Assembly: GCA_019636755.1 (NCBI GenBank)
Contig: JAHBWZ010000001.1
Coordinates: 670,643 to 734,642, forward strand
Reading direction: 5' to 3'
DNA: 64,000 nucleotides
DNA from: Phycisphaeraceae bacterium
GTDB lineage: Bacteria > Planctomycetota > Phycisphaerae > Phycisphaerales > SM1A02
In this document: positions 37,216 through 46,713 of the stretch, one piece after another
Layout: the number at the start of each line of letters is the position of its first letter
How positions within the stretch are numbered: the first letter of the stretch is position 1
Translations under genes and position numbers: made by a program
Notes under the pieces: generated by a model
Told to the model about the DNA's origin: nothing
Database searches by the model: none
Seen by the model: the letters and a program-made list of their open reading frames with translations, nothing else

Positions 37216-37686
37216 TCATAGCCCGGGACGGTCCTCGCGCCGGGGCGTGCGCAGGATGATCGTGACCGGTCCGTCATTGACGAGCGCGACCTGCATCGCG
37301 GCCCCGAAGCGCCCGCGCCCGACCGGGACACTCTCCTCGGACTCCAGCAGGATTCCGACCCGTTCGTAGAGCCGGCGCCCCTCCTCCGGTTCCGCCGCGC
37401 CGACGAAACTCGGCCGGTTCCCGCGGGTGCAGTCGCCGGCCAGCGTGAACTGGCTGATGAGGAGAATCTCCCCCGCCACGTCGCGCACCGATCGGTTCAT
37501 GCGACCGGCATCGTCCGGAAAGATCCGCAGGTGCGCGATCTTCCGCGCCATCCATCGCACCTCCGCGTCACCGTCTCCGGATTCGACCGCGAGCAGGACG
37601 ACGGCACCGGGTCCGATCGCCGCATGGTGGCCCTCCGCCGGCGCATCGACCGCCGCGCCGCGCACCCGCTGGACGACCGCGATCAC
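37216..37686 (-). CDS. dtd: D-aminoacyl-tRNA deacylase
   Basis: This 156-residue cytosolic editing enzyme removes D-amino acids from tRNA. The two diagnostic loops are ISQFTLAGDC (SQxxL block) and NDGPVTIIL (Gly-cis-Pro block). The start is GTG 37686, giving the family N-terminus IAVVQRVRGA, with GGAGGG ten bases upstream. Downstream (leftward) lies folE2, possibly in the same transcript. A rho-independent terminator about 150 bases upstream separates it from the uracil-DNA glycosylase gene. Confidence 0.93.
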   Translation of the reverse strand: MIAVVQRVRGAAVDAPAEGHHAAIGPGAVVLLAVESGDGDAEVRWMARKIAHLRIFPDDAGRMNRSVRDVAGEILLISQFTLAGDCTRGNRPSFVGAAEPEEGRRLYERVGILLESEESVPVGRGRFGAAMQVALVNDGPVTIILRTPRREDRPGL

Positions 37687-38039
37687 GTCGGACGTCCCTC
37701 CGCGATCACGCGCAGTCCCGGGTGCCTCGATCCACCCACGCCCCCGGTCCGCTGCCTCGGTCGGGACCCGTGACGTCGGCCGTGGGCGACGGACCCGCCC
37801 GACGATGGTGGCGCGAGCGGATGCAACGCGACAGAAAAAAGAGCCCGCGACCGCAACAGGGCGGCAGCGGGCTCCTTGTGGGGGGGGCTGGAGACGGTGC
37901 AGAGCCCTGTCGGAACGCCGACGGGCGCTGCGATCCGGTCGACTGGCGGACAGCGACCGGCATTCGGACGTGTATTCGCAGCGGCGGCGGGTACGGTTGC
38001 ACGAAGTTCTTCGGACCCGTTCGGCACGATCAACATCGC
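37687..38039. other. Intergenic region between the glycosylase gene and dtd
   Basis: No gene is seen in these 353 bases. The minus-strand terminator at 37835-37874 lies in the middle, leaving about 165 bases of unexplained transcribed DNA after the glycosylase stop and 150 bases of leader before dtd. Confidence 0.4.
37835..37874 (-). terminator. Rho-independent terminator, minus strand
   Basis: GAGCCCGC (37841-37848) pairs with GCGGGCTC (37867-37874). On the minus strand the stem is followed directly by six T (complement of AAAAAA at 37835-37840). Confidence 0.8.
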
Positions 38040-38780
38040 TCAGACGCCGCGTCCGGCAAGGGCCTCGACCCGTGCCTTCGCCGCGCGCAGATCGGACCAG
38101 ACCGCCTTGCGCGTCTCGATCGTGTAGTTCCGCAGAACGTAGGCGGGATGAAACGTCGGCATGACCGGAATCTCGATCGATCCGTCCACGTAGCATCCCC
38201 AGCGCCCGCGCACTCGAGTGATGCCCTCGTCCGTGTCCAGCAGGAACTTCGCCGCGGGACTTCCGAGGGCCACGAGGACCTTCGGCCGGATGATACGGAT
38301 CTGCCGGCGGAGCCATGGGCCGCATCGGGCGATCTCGTCCGGGAGCGGCGTGCGGTTCTCCGGCGGTCGGACCTTCACGATGTTCGCGATGTAGACCTCC
38401 GGCCTCGTGAGGCCGATCGCCGCAAGCATCTCCTCCAGTTTCTCGCCGGCACGTCCGACGAACGGTCGGCCGGTCCGGTCCTCGTCGGCGCCGGGCGCCT
38501 CTCCGACGAACATCACGACCGCGTCGGGGTTGCCCTCCCCGAAGACGACCTTCGTGAACGGCGTCGTGATCGACGGCGCGCATTCGGCGCTGTACGCCTC
38601 CGCCAGAGACGCGAGTTGCGCCGCCTTCTCCTGCGGCGGGCGCGCGTCGCCCCCGGCGCCGCTCCGGCGCGCCGGCACCTCATCGACACCCAGCAGGCGA
38701 TCGATCCGGATCAGTCGATGGTGCGGCACCGTACGCCGGCGCTCCGCGGTGAGGGACGCAACTGCCTCTGAAGCACACAT
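38040..38780 (-). CDS. Uracil-DNA glycosylase, family 4-like, with incomplete Fe-S ligands
   Basis: The 246-residue protein has the family 4 motifs VVFGEGNPDAVVMFVGEAPGA (active-site loop), DEDRTGRPFVGRAGE and PTFHPAYVLRN (second active-site motif), so it should remove uracil from DNA. Family 4 enzymes usually hold a 4Fe-4S cluster through four cysteines. Here the N-terminal pair is reduced to a single cysteine (AYSAECAPS), and the third ligand in the usual NVVKC block is valine (NIVKVRPPENR). The fourth is kept (IARCGPWL). The cluster is therefore probably absent. The start ATG at 38780 is tentative; no ribosome site is visible. Confidence 0.85.
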   Translation of the reverse strand: MCASEAVASLTAERRRTVPHHRLIRIDRLLGVDEVPARRSGAGGDARPPQEKAAQLASLAEAYSAECAPSITTPFTKVVFGEGNPDAVVMFVGEAPGADEDRTGRPFVGRAGEKLEEMLAAIGLTRPEVYIANIVKVRPPENRTPLPDEIARCGPWLRRQIRIIRPKVLVALGSPAAKFLLDTDEGITRVRGRWGCYVDGSIEIPVMPTFHPAYVLRNYTIETRKAVWSDLRAAKARVEALAGRGV

Positions 38781-38852
38781 GCGGGCCGAGTGTAGCGGCG
38801 GAGACACACCGCCGGCCGGCTCGGTCGACAGGCATGGACACAGTACCGGCGC

Positions 38853-39359
38853 TCACCCGGGATGCACGCGATCGCGCAGACGCTCGAGACGCCGTCGCTC
38901 GTCGGGCGACGGCGCCGCGACCCGGATCATGTGCTCGAAACATCCGGGCGAGAGCAGCGCTCCGCCACCCGTTCCACAGCCTGCCCGGTGGGCCATCCGG
39001 CTGATGAATGAACCATCACGCCACGAAAGCCCGGCGCGCGCTGCCAGCATCCGGACCGCCGGTCCGCCGCGGCGGCGATCCGCGCGGTGCCAGAGTATCC
39101 ACGCGCCCGCGACCCCGCCGCACAGCACGAATCCCGGAACCAGGAGGGCCAGGAGCCGCCAGGCGCCCGCGGTGCCGCCATCGCCGAGGCGGCTGGTCGC
39201 GGCGCGGAACTCGTAGGTCGGCGCGGCGGCGGGCACCACGATCGCGGACGTGGCGTCGGCCGGCACGGTACGCGCCGTCGCCGAGGCGGATGCCACCGAG
39301 ACAAGCGCGATCGCCGACACGAGGCCGACCCATCGGATGGAGCGGACCCCGGAGATCAT
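38853..39359 (-). CDS. Membrane protein, unknown function
   Basis: The 168-residue protein has a signal-like N-terminus (VGLVSAIALVSVASASA), a short outside region, one membrane segment (LLALLVPGFVLCGGVAGAWILW), then a basic cytoplasmic tail with LSWRDGSFISRMAHRAG. No family is assigned. Its ATG overlaps the TGA of the HEAT-repeat gene by 4 bp (39356-39359), so the pair is co-translated and may work together. That overlap decided the start over an ATG 12 bases upstream. Confidence 0.65.
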   Translation of the reverse strand: MISGVRSIRWVGLVSAIALVSVASASATARTVPADATSAIVVPAAAPTYEFRAATSRLGDGGTAGAWRLLALLVPGFVLCGGVAGAWILWHRADRRRGGPAVRMLAARAGLSWRDGSFISRMAHRAGCGTGGGALLSPGCFEHMIRVAAPSPDERRRLERLRDRVHPG

Positions 39360-41338
39360 GCCCGGACGCATCGCACCGCCTCCCCGCCGGATGGACCCGT
39401 CGCGTGCTCCAGCATCCCAGCGGGCATCGGCCGCGGCTCGGACGGAACGGCGCCTGCCCTGGGTCGCGACCTTGCCGACGCCCGCAGGTATCGCGCCGCC
39501 ATGGCCGCGCGATCCCGGACAGCCGTCAGCGGATCGCCCGCTGCCATCGCATCCAGCCGTGAAAGGACCGGGAGTGCCCGCCCCGCCCGAGCCGCCCAGA
39601 TCGCGGAGACACGATGGAGCGGGTGGCTGTCCTCCAGCATCTCGTCCAGGGCCGGGCGCGCCTCGGGAGACCCGAGGCGGAGCAGCGCCCGGATCGCGGC
39701 GGCGCGGACCCGGTTGTGTCGTTCATCGAGATACGGACGGAGAATCCGCGCCAGGGTCCGGCGTCCCGCCATCGCATCGAGCGCATTCGCCCGGACCCGG
39801 GGATTCTCATGCCGCAGCGCCAGGGCAAGCGGACGAGCGGGCGGCGCGGGCAGCGACCCGAGCGCGGAGATCGCCGATGCGGCGACCCACGGCGATGCGC
39901 TCTCCACCAGGGCCGCGACCTCACCCGCGACGGGTTCCACGATCCGCGCCCGCCGGAGCCGCGTCAGCGCGTCGACCAGGACATCGGGGTCGCCGGACCG
40001 AAGCAGCCGAGGTGCCGCGTCCGCGAGCAGCCGGCGATCCATCGGACCCGAGTGCGGCGCGATCGCGAGCGTCGCAGCACGCCGGGAGGGACCGAGGGCC
40101 CCGGGAGTGCCCAGGTGCATTCGCGCGCGGATCAGCCAGGCCGGATCCTCGGGTCGCGGGGTTCCGGCCTGCTGGCGAAGGACCGCCGACCGGACCTCCG
40201 CGGCCCGGAACCGGACCACCGGGGCCGGATCGCCGTCCAGCCGATCCAGCAGCGCGGCACGTCCTCCGGGCGAAAGCAGGAGTCCGCTGACGAGATCCGG
40301 CAGGCAGAGTCGGGCGCGGAGCGGCCGTGCCGCGGCGGTGGCGACGAGCGCTCGGCCCGCCGCGAATCCACGGTCCACGCTCCGAAGCCGGGCACGCCGG
40401 GTGGGAGACCGATAGAGGTGTGCCGCCGCCAGGATGGGCCCTGTTCGACCCGCGGCAGCGTGCGTCGCCAGCCACCGCGCCGCCGAACTCCCGCGAGGAC
40501 CGTCGCCGAGCCATCGGAGCAGGTTCTGCTCGCAGATCGGGTCTCCCACGCTCGCCGCCACACCGCGCAGGGCGTGCACCACCGGTCCATCGCCCTGCAG
40601 AACGCGTTCGCGAACGGCCGGACCGGCTCGATCCGCCCCGATCGCGACCGCGACCAGGGCCGCCGGTGCCCGGTGATCCCGCCAGCCGTCGGCAACGATC
40701 AGCAGGGCCCGGTCGATTTCGCGTCGGACCGCGGCCGGCACGGCGCGGCGGCCGTCGGGACCGACCAGCCTCGCCACGACCCCGAGAAGCGCCCGCCCGA
40801 CGACCACCGGGTCCGGGCCGCCGGGATCCGGACCCCGTGGCGACAGTGTGCCCGCCGCACCAGGGCGCGGCACCGCGCTCGACGCGCCGCCCCGGTCACT
40901 CCGGGCCCGCTGTCCCTCAGGCGGCGGAGCATCGGCCGGGACGTGGTCGGGGCGCCGGCGGCCACCGCGGTCCGGCGCGAGGAGGGCTGCCAACGGAACC
41001 AGCGACGCCGGCTCCGACCGCCGCGCCAGCAGCATGCAGAGTCTGGTCCAGAGAACCGGTCCCCAGACCGCCCGATCTGCGGCGGCGGCGGCGTCGATCA
41101 GGACGGGCGTCAGCGCGCCGGGCGCGACCGCCAGAGCGTCCATCCGGGCCGGAGGAAGGTCGGCCAGGCGCAGAACCGCCGCGGCCAGTGCCCGCGCCGC
41201 GGATCGCGCCATCGCGGCCGCCGTCAGCGCCTCGACTTCCGCAACCGACGCGAACGCAATGGCTTCGGCGAGGAAGCGATCGGCGTCGGCGCCGGGAAGC
41301 CCGTCCAGCCGTGCAGAGATGCGATCCGCTGCGTTCAT
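39356..41338 (-). CDS. HEAT-repeat protein
   Basis: The 660-residue protein is nearly all helical. Repeats are most regular in the C-terminal half, e.g. SPWVAASAISALGSLP, NPRVRANALDAMAGR, HNRVRAAAIRALLRLGS and SHPLHRVSAIWAAR. Near residue 135-175 is a low-complexity insert rich in Pro/Arg/Gly. No signal peptide or catalytic motif is seen, so it is probably a cytosolic scaffold. It is translationally coupled to the membrane protein gene that follows. Confidence 0.8.
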   Translation of the reverse strand: MNAADRISARLDGLPGADADRFLAEAIAFASVAEVEALTAAAMARSAARALAAAVLRLADLPPARMDALAVAPGALTPVLIDAAAAADRAVWGPVLWTRLCMLLARRSEPASLVPLAALLAPDRGGRRRPDHVPADAPPPEGQRARSDRGGASSAVPRPGAAGTLSPRGPDPGGPDPVVVGRALLGVVARLVGPDGRRAVPAAVRREIDRALLIVADGWRDHRAPAALVAVAIGADRAGPAVRERVLQGDGPVVHALRGVAASVGDPICEQNLLRWLGDGPRGSSAARWLATHAAAGRTGPILAAAHLYRSPTRRARLRSVDRGFAAGRALVATAAARPLRARLCLPDLVSGLLLSPGGRAALLDRLDGDPAPVVRFRAAEVRSAVLRQQAGTPRPEDPAWLIRARMHLGTPGALGPSRRAATLAIAPHSGPMDRRLLADAAPRLLRSGDPDVLVDALTRLRRARIVEPVAGEVAALVESASPWVAASAISALGSLPAPPARPLALALRHENPRVRANALDAMAGRRTLARILRPYLDERHNRVRAAAIRALLRLGSPEARPALDEMLEDSHPLHRVSAIWAARAGRALPVLSRLDAMAAGDPLTAVRDRAAMAARYLRASARSRPRAGAVPSEPRPMPAGMLEHATGPSGGEAVRCVRA

Positions 41339-41580
41339 CGTGCTCGCCGAACTCCCCGCACCCGATCGGGCCGACCGCGAGGGCGCGGGACGGCCCCGTG
41401 GCCACCCGGCCCGGCGCGAAGGCCGCGGCGACGGGGCTGCGTGCGGATTCCATCGACCGGTCGCGCGTCGCGACTTCCGGAATCCACGTCGGGCGATTCT
41501 CGCCGGTCGCGTATTGCCTTTCTGCGCAGGCCCGCAACAATGCCGATTCAGTGGCGCGCCCGCGTGGGGCGTTCGCCATC

Positions 41581-41589
41581 AGGAGGTGA
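41581..41589 (+). promoter_or_regulatory. Full-consensus ribosome binding site that selects a TTG start
   Basis: AGGAGGTGA is the full complement of the 16S rRNA 3' end. It lies eight bases (from AGGAGG) before the in-frame TTG at 41595. No other start codon has comparable spacing. Confidence 0.75.
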
Positions 41590-41594
41590 GTCTC

Positions 41595-42242
41595 TTGGAG
41601 GGAAGCGCCGTGTTTGAATTCCATCCAGCGGAGATGAACCCCGTGACCTCGATGAATCCATGGACCGGACCGGAAGCGCGCCAGGGAAGTGGCGGCGTAT
41701 CGGCGCGATCGAGCAGCCTCCAGGCCTATCACCTCGTCCTGCACCGCGGCCCCCTGCACCCGGAGTTCTTCCAGATCGAAGGACGGCGGCGGATGCGGCA
41801 CGGTGAGTACGAGTTCGAGGCGTGGATCTTCGGTGGCGGACACTGCGTCCGCTTCGAGCACCGTGACCTCTGCGTGACGGAGACCGTGGCCTCCGACGTC
41901 GGCCACCTTCCGGAGAAGGGGCACATCATCACGTTCCCGTGCGCGGGCGAGAAGGACCACGAGGAACTCATCGAGGACCGCCTGACCTACATCACGTCGA
42001 TCCAGACGGAAACGCTCTCGCCGCACCTGTTCGCCAGCACCTACAAGGAACTGCTGGAGCACGGCCGGCAGCCGGAGTGCCTCATGAAGGCGTGGCGGAC
42101 GGACACCGAGCCGCAGAATCTCTCCGTCCTGGACATGCAGCGCCTGCAGGACGAAGTGCACATCCAGTGCTATCACATGCGGTCGGACTGCGGTCTCGTC
42201 CTGAGGACCCAGTCGATCTTCCAGGTCGGTACGGACGACTGA
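41595..42242 (+). CDS. DUF2617-like protein
   Basis: The 215-residue cytosolic protein contains LQAYHLVLHRGPLHPEFF, RMRHGEYEFEAWIFGGGHCVRFEH, CVTETVASDVGHLPEKG and TYITSIQTETLSPHLFAST. This matches my recollection of DUF2617, a family of unknown function common in planctomycetes and actinobacteria. The TTG start is chosen for its perfect Shine-Dalgarno. GTG 41610 and ATG 41634 are in-frame alternatives that would shorten the protein by 5 and 13 residues. It diverges from the HEAT-repeat gene. Confidence 0.65.
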   Translation: MEGSAVFEFHPAEMNPVTSMNPWTGPEARQGSGGVSARSSSLQAYHLVLHRGPLHPEFFQIEGRRRMRHGEYEFEAWIFGGGHCVRFEHRDLCVTETVASDVGHLPEKGHIITFPCAGEKDHEELIEDRLTYITSIQTETLSPHLFASTYKELLEHGRQPECLMKAWRTDTEPQNLSVLDMQRLQDEVHIQCYHMRSDCGLVLRTQSIFQVGTDD

Positions 42243-42365
42243 CCCGGCACGACGGCTGATCCCAAGCCAGCACTGATCCCGGCGGGCCTGATCCCGACAT
42301 GACGGCGCACCGTGCGCCCGGCCGCCCTCGCGGAACCGACGATCGCGCGGTTCCGCCGACGGTGT

Positions 42366-43988
42366 TCAGGGAGCGTGCGGATCCGCAGCCGCGTCGAGTT
42401 CGTCGTCGCCATCCACTGCAAGGTCGTCCGCGATGTCCGGATCCCCGGCCAGTCCCTCGTCGTCGCGCCGCGGGAGGACGGGGCGACGTCCGGCGCGCCC
42501 GGAGAGCCTTCCGCCCGTCACCGGTGCCATCGCATCAACCGGGACGAGCGTGCCGGGAATGAGCCCCGGACGCCAGATCTCCGCCAGGTCCTGCCCGACG
42601 GCGGCTCGACGCAGCAGCAGAAACGTCGAGGTCAACGCGCCCGCCATGTAGGAGAGATGCCAGCCTGCCGCGACCAGGAGGACTATCCGGCCCCACGCGC
42701 CGATCAGCGTGCCGGTGACCGACTCATGCCACGCGAGCGGCCGCGCGGGAATCGGGCCGGGCGCCACCCCCTGAACCAGGAACGGCGGAACCGTCCAGGC
42801 GTCGCCCGCACTCGCGGCGAGCGCCATCGGCACCCAGCGGACCGCCGCCGCCGCCGCCGTGATCAGCGCCGAGCCCGCCGCCAGGCCGATCAGGACCAGC
42901 GCGGCGTAGAAGAGCAGGTGCAGCGGACGCCGCAGCATGAGCGAGATCGCCCGCTGCAGGGAGTCGACGGCATCCATGTTCTCGCTCACCGCAGCCGGGA
43001 CCGCGAGCACTGCCGCAGGCACGCTGAGCGCCGCCAGAAGCACCAGCGGGACGGCGACGATCAGCGCCAGTCCCCAGAGCGCGCCGCCGACCACATTCAG
43101 GATCGGCACCGCGATCATCAGGGCGGGTACCAGCAGCAGGAACGAGAGCCCTGCCATCACCCCCGGCGGAATGAGCACGACGGAGAGCAGTCGCCGCCAC
43201 GCCGCTCGTGCAAACTGCGCGGCCTCGCGGATCGAGATGCGCTCCCCGCCGCCGATATCGCACGCCGTCATCCGGGCGAGCATGCCGCCACCGAAGACAA
43301 GCGCCCCCACCACGATCGGTACCATGACCGCCGAGAAGAGCGGCCACGTGCCGAACATCCGGCGCGGGAGCGCGATGACAGACTCCGCGATCGCGCCGAC
43401 CGTCCCCGAGGGGCGACCCGACAGCGTCGCCGAAACGAACGCGCGGCGCGCTGCCTCCAGGGACGCGCATGTCTCCGCGAACGGCGTCGCGTCCGGGATG
43501 CCGGCGAGGATCGTCCATGCATCGGCGTACGCCGCCCGGTCCGCGTCGCTGCGGTTCCACCGTTCCGGCCATCGGGCTCGCGCGCCGCGCTCCAGCCATG
43601 TCAGTGCCGTGCGCGCGTCCGCGAGTGCCGGGGGAGACGGCAGCGCGTCCGGCGGCACCCACGACTCCAGCACGGCGCGGCGCGCCGCATCGCGCTCGGT
43701 CGCCATCGCCGACCGGCACGCCGCCCCGGACAGGCGCTCCGTCAGCGATGCGACCGCGGGCTCCGCGCCGCCGCGCCGCTCGATCGCCGGCCGCTCGTCC
43801 GGTCGCCCGACCGCAACGAAGCGATCCCACGCGCTCCCCGCGCCGAGGATGCAGGCCGCGACGAGGATCCCGACGAGGAGACGGGGCGGCTGGAGCGCCG
43901 CCACGACCTGCCGCAGGATCAGCGGGAAACGGAACAGGGCGGCGAAGTCGATGCCGTCGACGATGATCCGCTGGTTCGGGTCGGCCAC
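42366..43988 (-). CDS. Multi-spanning membrane protein, unknown function
   Basis: The 540-residue protein has an N-terminal membrane segment (RLLVGILVAACILGAG), a periplasmic helical region of about 180 residues, and then at least five further hydrophobic segments (e.g. FSAVMVPIVVGALVFGGG, LSFLLLVPALMIAVPIL, LLFYAALVLIGLAAGS). It ends in an acidic tail with repeated Asp. It resembles general planctomycete integral membrane proteins with the phrase VDGIDFAALFRFPLILR, whose role is unknown. The start is a GTG at 43988, inferred because longer versions would overlap the divergent sod gene. Confidence 0.7.
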   Translation of the reverse strand: MADPNQRIIVDGIDFAALFRFPLILRQVVAALQPPRLLVGILVAACILGAGSAWDRFVAVGRPDERPAIERRGGAEPAVASLTERLSGAACRSAMATERDAARRAVLESWVPPDALPSPPALADARTALTWLERGARARWPERWNRSDADRAAYADAWTILAGIPDATPFAETCASLEAARRAFVSATLSGRPSGTVGAIAESVIALPRRMFGTWPLFSAVMVPIVVGALVFGGGMLARMTACDIGGGERISIREAAQFARAAWRRLLSVVLIPPGVMAGLSFLLLVPALMIAVPILNVVGGALWGLALIVAVPLVLLAALSVPAAVLAVPAAVSENMDAVDSLQRAISLMLRRPLHLLFYAALVLIGLAAGSALITAAAAAVRWVPMALAASAGDAWTVPPFLVQGVAPGPIPARPLAWHESVTGTLIGAWGRIVLLVAAGWHLSYMAGALTSTFLLLRRAAVGQDLAEIWRPGLIPGTLVPVDAMAPVTGGRLSGRAGRRPVLPRRDDEGLAGDPDIADDLAVDGDDELDAAADPHAP

Positions 43989-44055
43989 GAGGCGGATCGT
44001 ATAGACTCCGGCCGCGCGCGGGGCATGTCGCCCGTGCACCGAGGAGCTTCTGCAC

Positions 44056-44694
44056 ATGCCCTTTGAACTCGCCCCACTGCCCTGGCCCGCATCCGCGCTG
44101 GAGCCCGCCATCGATGCACGGACGATGGAGATCCACCACGGCCGGCACCATGCGACGTACGTCAGCAAACTGAACGCCGCGCTCGAAGGTCACGCGGACC
44201 TCGCGGCGAAGTCCATCACCGACCTCTGTCGGACGATCGACCGCGTGCCGGAGGCGATCCGCACCGCCGTCCGGAACAACGGCGGCGGGCATTTCAACCA
44301 CGATCTCTTCTGGTCCGTGATGGCACCGCCCGCACAGGGCGGCGGCGGGGCGCCGTCCGGGTCGCTTGCCCGGGAGATCGACCGTGCGTTCGGGTCCGTC
44401 GACGCGTTCCGGACGAAGTTCGCCGAGGCGGCCGTCAACCGGTTCGGCTCCGGCTGGGCGTGGCTGGGCGTCCGCAGCGACGGCGCGCTCTGCGTCTGTT
44501 CGACGCCAAACCAGGACAACCCGCTCATGGCCGCCCTCGTGGACTGCCCGTGCACCCCGATCCTCGGGCTGGACGTCTGGGAGCACGCGTACTACCTCCA
44601 CTACCAGAACAGGCGCCCCGACTACGTCACCGCGTGGTGGTCGGTCGTCAACTGGGCCGAGGTGGCCCGGCGGCATGCCGCCGTGCGCGCCTGA
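44056..44694 (+). CDS. sod: Superoxide dismutase, Fe/Mn type
   Basis: The enzyme dismutates superoxide. Four metal ligands are visible: His27 in MEIHHGRHH, His82 in [10 protein letters not shown], and Asp173 and His177 in LDVWEHAYY. The length of 212 residues is standard. There is no signal peptide, so it is cytosolic. Residues that separate iron from manganese forms are not decisive by eye. The stop TGA overlaps the ATG of the amidase gene (TGATG), so the two are co-translated. The intergenic space to the divergent membrane protein is under 70 bases. Confidence 0.95.
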   Translation: MPFELAPLPWPASALEPAIDARTMEIHHGRHHATYVSKLNAALEGHADLAAKSITDLCRTIDRVPEAIRTAVRNNGGGHFNHDLFWSVMAPPAQGGGGAPSGSLAREIDRAFGSVDAFRTKFAEAAVNRFGSGWAWLGVRSDGALCVCSTPNQDNPLMAALVDCPCTPILGLDVWEHAYYLHYQNRRPDYVTAWWSVVNWAEVARRHAAVRA

Positions 44695-46520
44695 TGCCGC
44701 CGTGCGCGCCTGGTGATGACGCCCCGCGTGATGCGGACACGGCGACGACACCGGACACCGCCGGTTCCCGCGGACCGGATCCGCTGCGTCGTCGGCTGAC
44801 GCTCTCCCTTCTCGTCGCGGCGGCGGGCGTTCCGCTCGGCGGCCCGCGGTTCGCGCGCGCGTCCGCCACGGGACCGTGGTCGCAGGACGACGAGGAGAAT
44901 CTCTATCCCGACGATGGTGCGATCCCGGAGGATCCCCGCGCGCTCACCACCGGAACCATCCGGGAATCAGAGAAAGTCATCCGGATCGCATTCACGGACA
45001 CCGAGCGCCGGATGATGCTCGAACACGGACTCGGCGCGCAGATCGAGCGCCTGGCCGCGGTCGACCGGTTCGGCATCGTGCGCGACGACGCACCGGCGTC
45101 CGTGTTCGTGCCATGGACCTCGGCCCCGCGCGCCGTCCGACCGGGATGCACGTTCGACCCCGGCGAGATTCCCGGGATCCCGGAGGCGCGCGGATCGGTG
45201 CTCCATGCGCCGATCCTGCACCTGTCCCACTGGCTGCGCACCGGCGCGATCTCCAGCGAGGAACTCACGGAACTCTCCCTCGACCGCCTGCAGCGCGCTG
45301 ACCCGTTCCTGCGGTGCACGATCACGATGACCGCGCAGACGGCCATCGCGCAGGCGCGCCGCGCCGACCAGGACCTGGCCGCCGGCCGATGGCGCGGGCC
45401 GCTGCACGGAATTCCGTGGGGCGCGAAGGACCTCCTGGATACCGCAGGGATCCCGACGACGTGGGGCGCGGAGCCGTTCCTGCACCGCGTACCGGCGGAC
45501 AGCGCGGAGGTGGTCGATCGCCTGGAAGCCGCCGGCGCCGTCCTGGTCGCGAAACTCTCGCTCGGCGCGCTGGCCTACGGTGACCTCTGGTATGGCGGGA
45601 GAACGATGAACCCGTTCGACCTGTCACAGGGATCGAGCGGATCCAGCGCGGGCTCGGCCGCCGCGGTCGCCGCTGGACTCGTCGGGTTCGCGCTGGGCAC
45701 CGAGACCTACGGGTCCATCGTTTCGCCGTCGCTCCGCTGTGGCACCGTCGGACTCCGTCCCACCTTCGGGCGCGTCTCGCGCGCCGGCGCCATGCCGCTG
45801 TGCTGGTCGCTCGACAAGATCGGACCGATCACGCGCCGCGTGCAGGATGCGCTGCTCGTGCTGGCCGCGATCGAGGGAGAGGACCCGCGCGATCCGTCGA
45901 CGCGCGGCATGATGCTCGGCTTCGACGCGTTCGACGGGGTGGCGGGAATGCGCGTCGGCTGGCTCAACGATGCCGGCAGCGGGCCACCGGAACTGGAACA
46001 TCCGCTCGCCGGGGCACTGCACGACGCGGGCGCGATGCTGGAGCGGATCTCGATCCCGGACTGGCCGTGGGAGTCACTGGTCACGATCCTGCTGGCCGAG
46101 TCGGCCGCCGCGTTCGATGACCTCACCCGCCTCGACCTGGATGATCAGCTCGCGTGGCAGGAGCCGGCAGCCTGGCCGAACACCTTCCGCATGGCGCGCC
46201 TGCTCCCCGCGGTCGACCTGGTCCAGGCCGACCGCTTCCGGCGGCGCGTCATGCACTGGTTCGACACGCTGCTGGCGCCGTTCGACGCGATCGCTGCGCC
46301 GGGCGGAGGCGGACCGCTCCTGCTGATCACGAACATGACCGGGCATCCGTCACTCACGGTCCGGACGGGCTTCCGCGGAAACGGCACCCCGACCGGCGCG
46401 ACACTCTTCGGGCACCTGGCCGACGAGGGCACGCTCATCAGCCTGGGCCTCGCGGCCGAGCGGGCGCTGGCCGACGTCGTCGAACAGACGCCCACCCTGC
46501 CTGGTCTCCCGGACGCGTGA
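44694..46520 (+). CDS. Exported amidase-signature hydrolase
   Basis: The 608-residue protein belongs to the amidase signature family (GatA-like) with a Ser-cisSer-Lys triad. The lysine is in PWGAKDLLDTAG (near residue 243) and the serine-rich loop is QGSSGSSAGSAAAVAAGLVG (near 312), followed by GFALGTETYGSI. A twin-arginine-like leader (RRRLTLSLLVAAAGVPLG) suggests Tat export to the periplasm. An extra ~140-residue domain lies between the leader and the amidase core. The substrate is unknown. Its start overlaps the sod stop. Confidence 0.85.
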   Translation: MPPCAPGDDAPRDADTATTPDTAGSRGPDPLRRRLTLSLLVAAAGVPLGGPRFARASATGPWSQDDEENLYPDDGAIPEDPRALTTGTIRESEKVIRIAFTDTERRMMLEHGLGAQIERLAAVDRFGIVRDDAPASVFVPWTSAPRAVRPGCTFDPGEIPGIPEARGSVLHAPILHLSHWLRTGAISSEELTELSLDRLQRADPFLRCTITMTAQTAIAQARRADQDLAAGRWRGPLHGIPWGAKDLLDTAGIPTTWGAEPFLHRVPADSAEVVDRLEAAGAVLVAKLSLGALAYGDLWYGGRTMNPFDLSQGSSGSSAGSAAAVAAGLVGFALGTETYGSIVSPSLRCGTVGLRPTFGRVSRAGAMPLCWSLDKIGPITRRVQDALLVLAAIEGEDPRDPSTRGMMLGFDAFDGVAGMRVGWLNDAGSGPPELEHPLAGALHDAGAMLERISIPDWPWESLVTILLAESAAAFDDLTRLDLDDQLAWQEPAAWPNTFRMARLLPAVDLVQADRFRRRVMHWFDTLLAPFDAIAAPGGGGPLLLITNMTGHPSLTVRTGFRGNGTPTGATLFGHLADEGTLISLGLAAERALADVVEQTPTLPGLPDA

Positions 46521-46713
46521 CCGTCCCGCAGCGGCCCGCCTCACTGCTGAAGTCTCTGGGCGCCTTTCGCGTGATTCGGTAGAGTCTGACGCAGTCCAGA
46601 ACCGGGCTCGCCCGACCACCGGCCTGCGGAGTCGCTCTGCACGGTATCGCCGCCCCGGGGGACATCGAGTCGGGCCACGCCCGTCCCGTACCCACGACGC
46701 ACCGGCACGGCCG

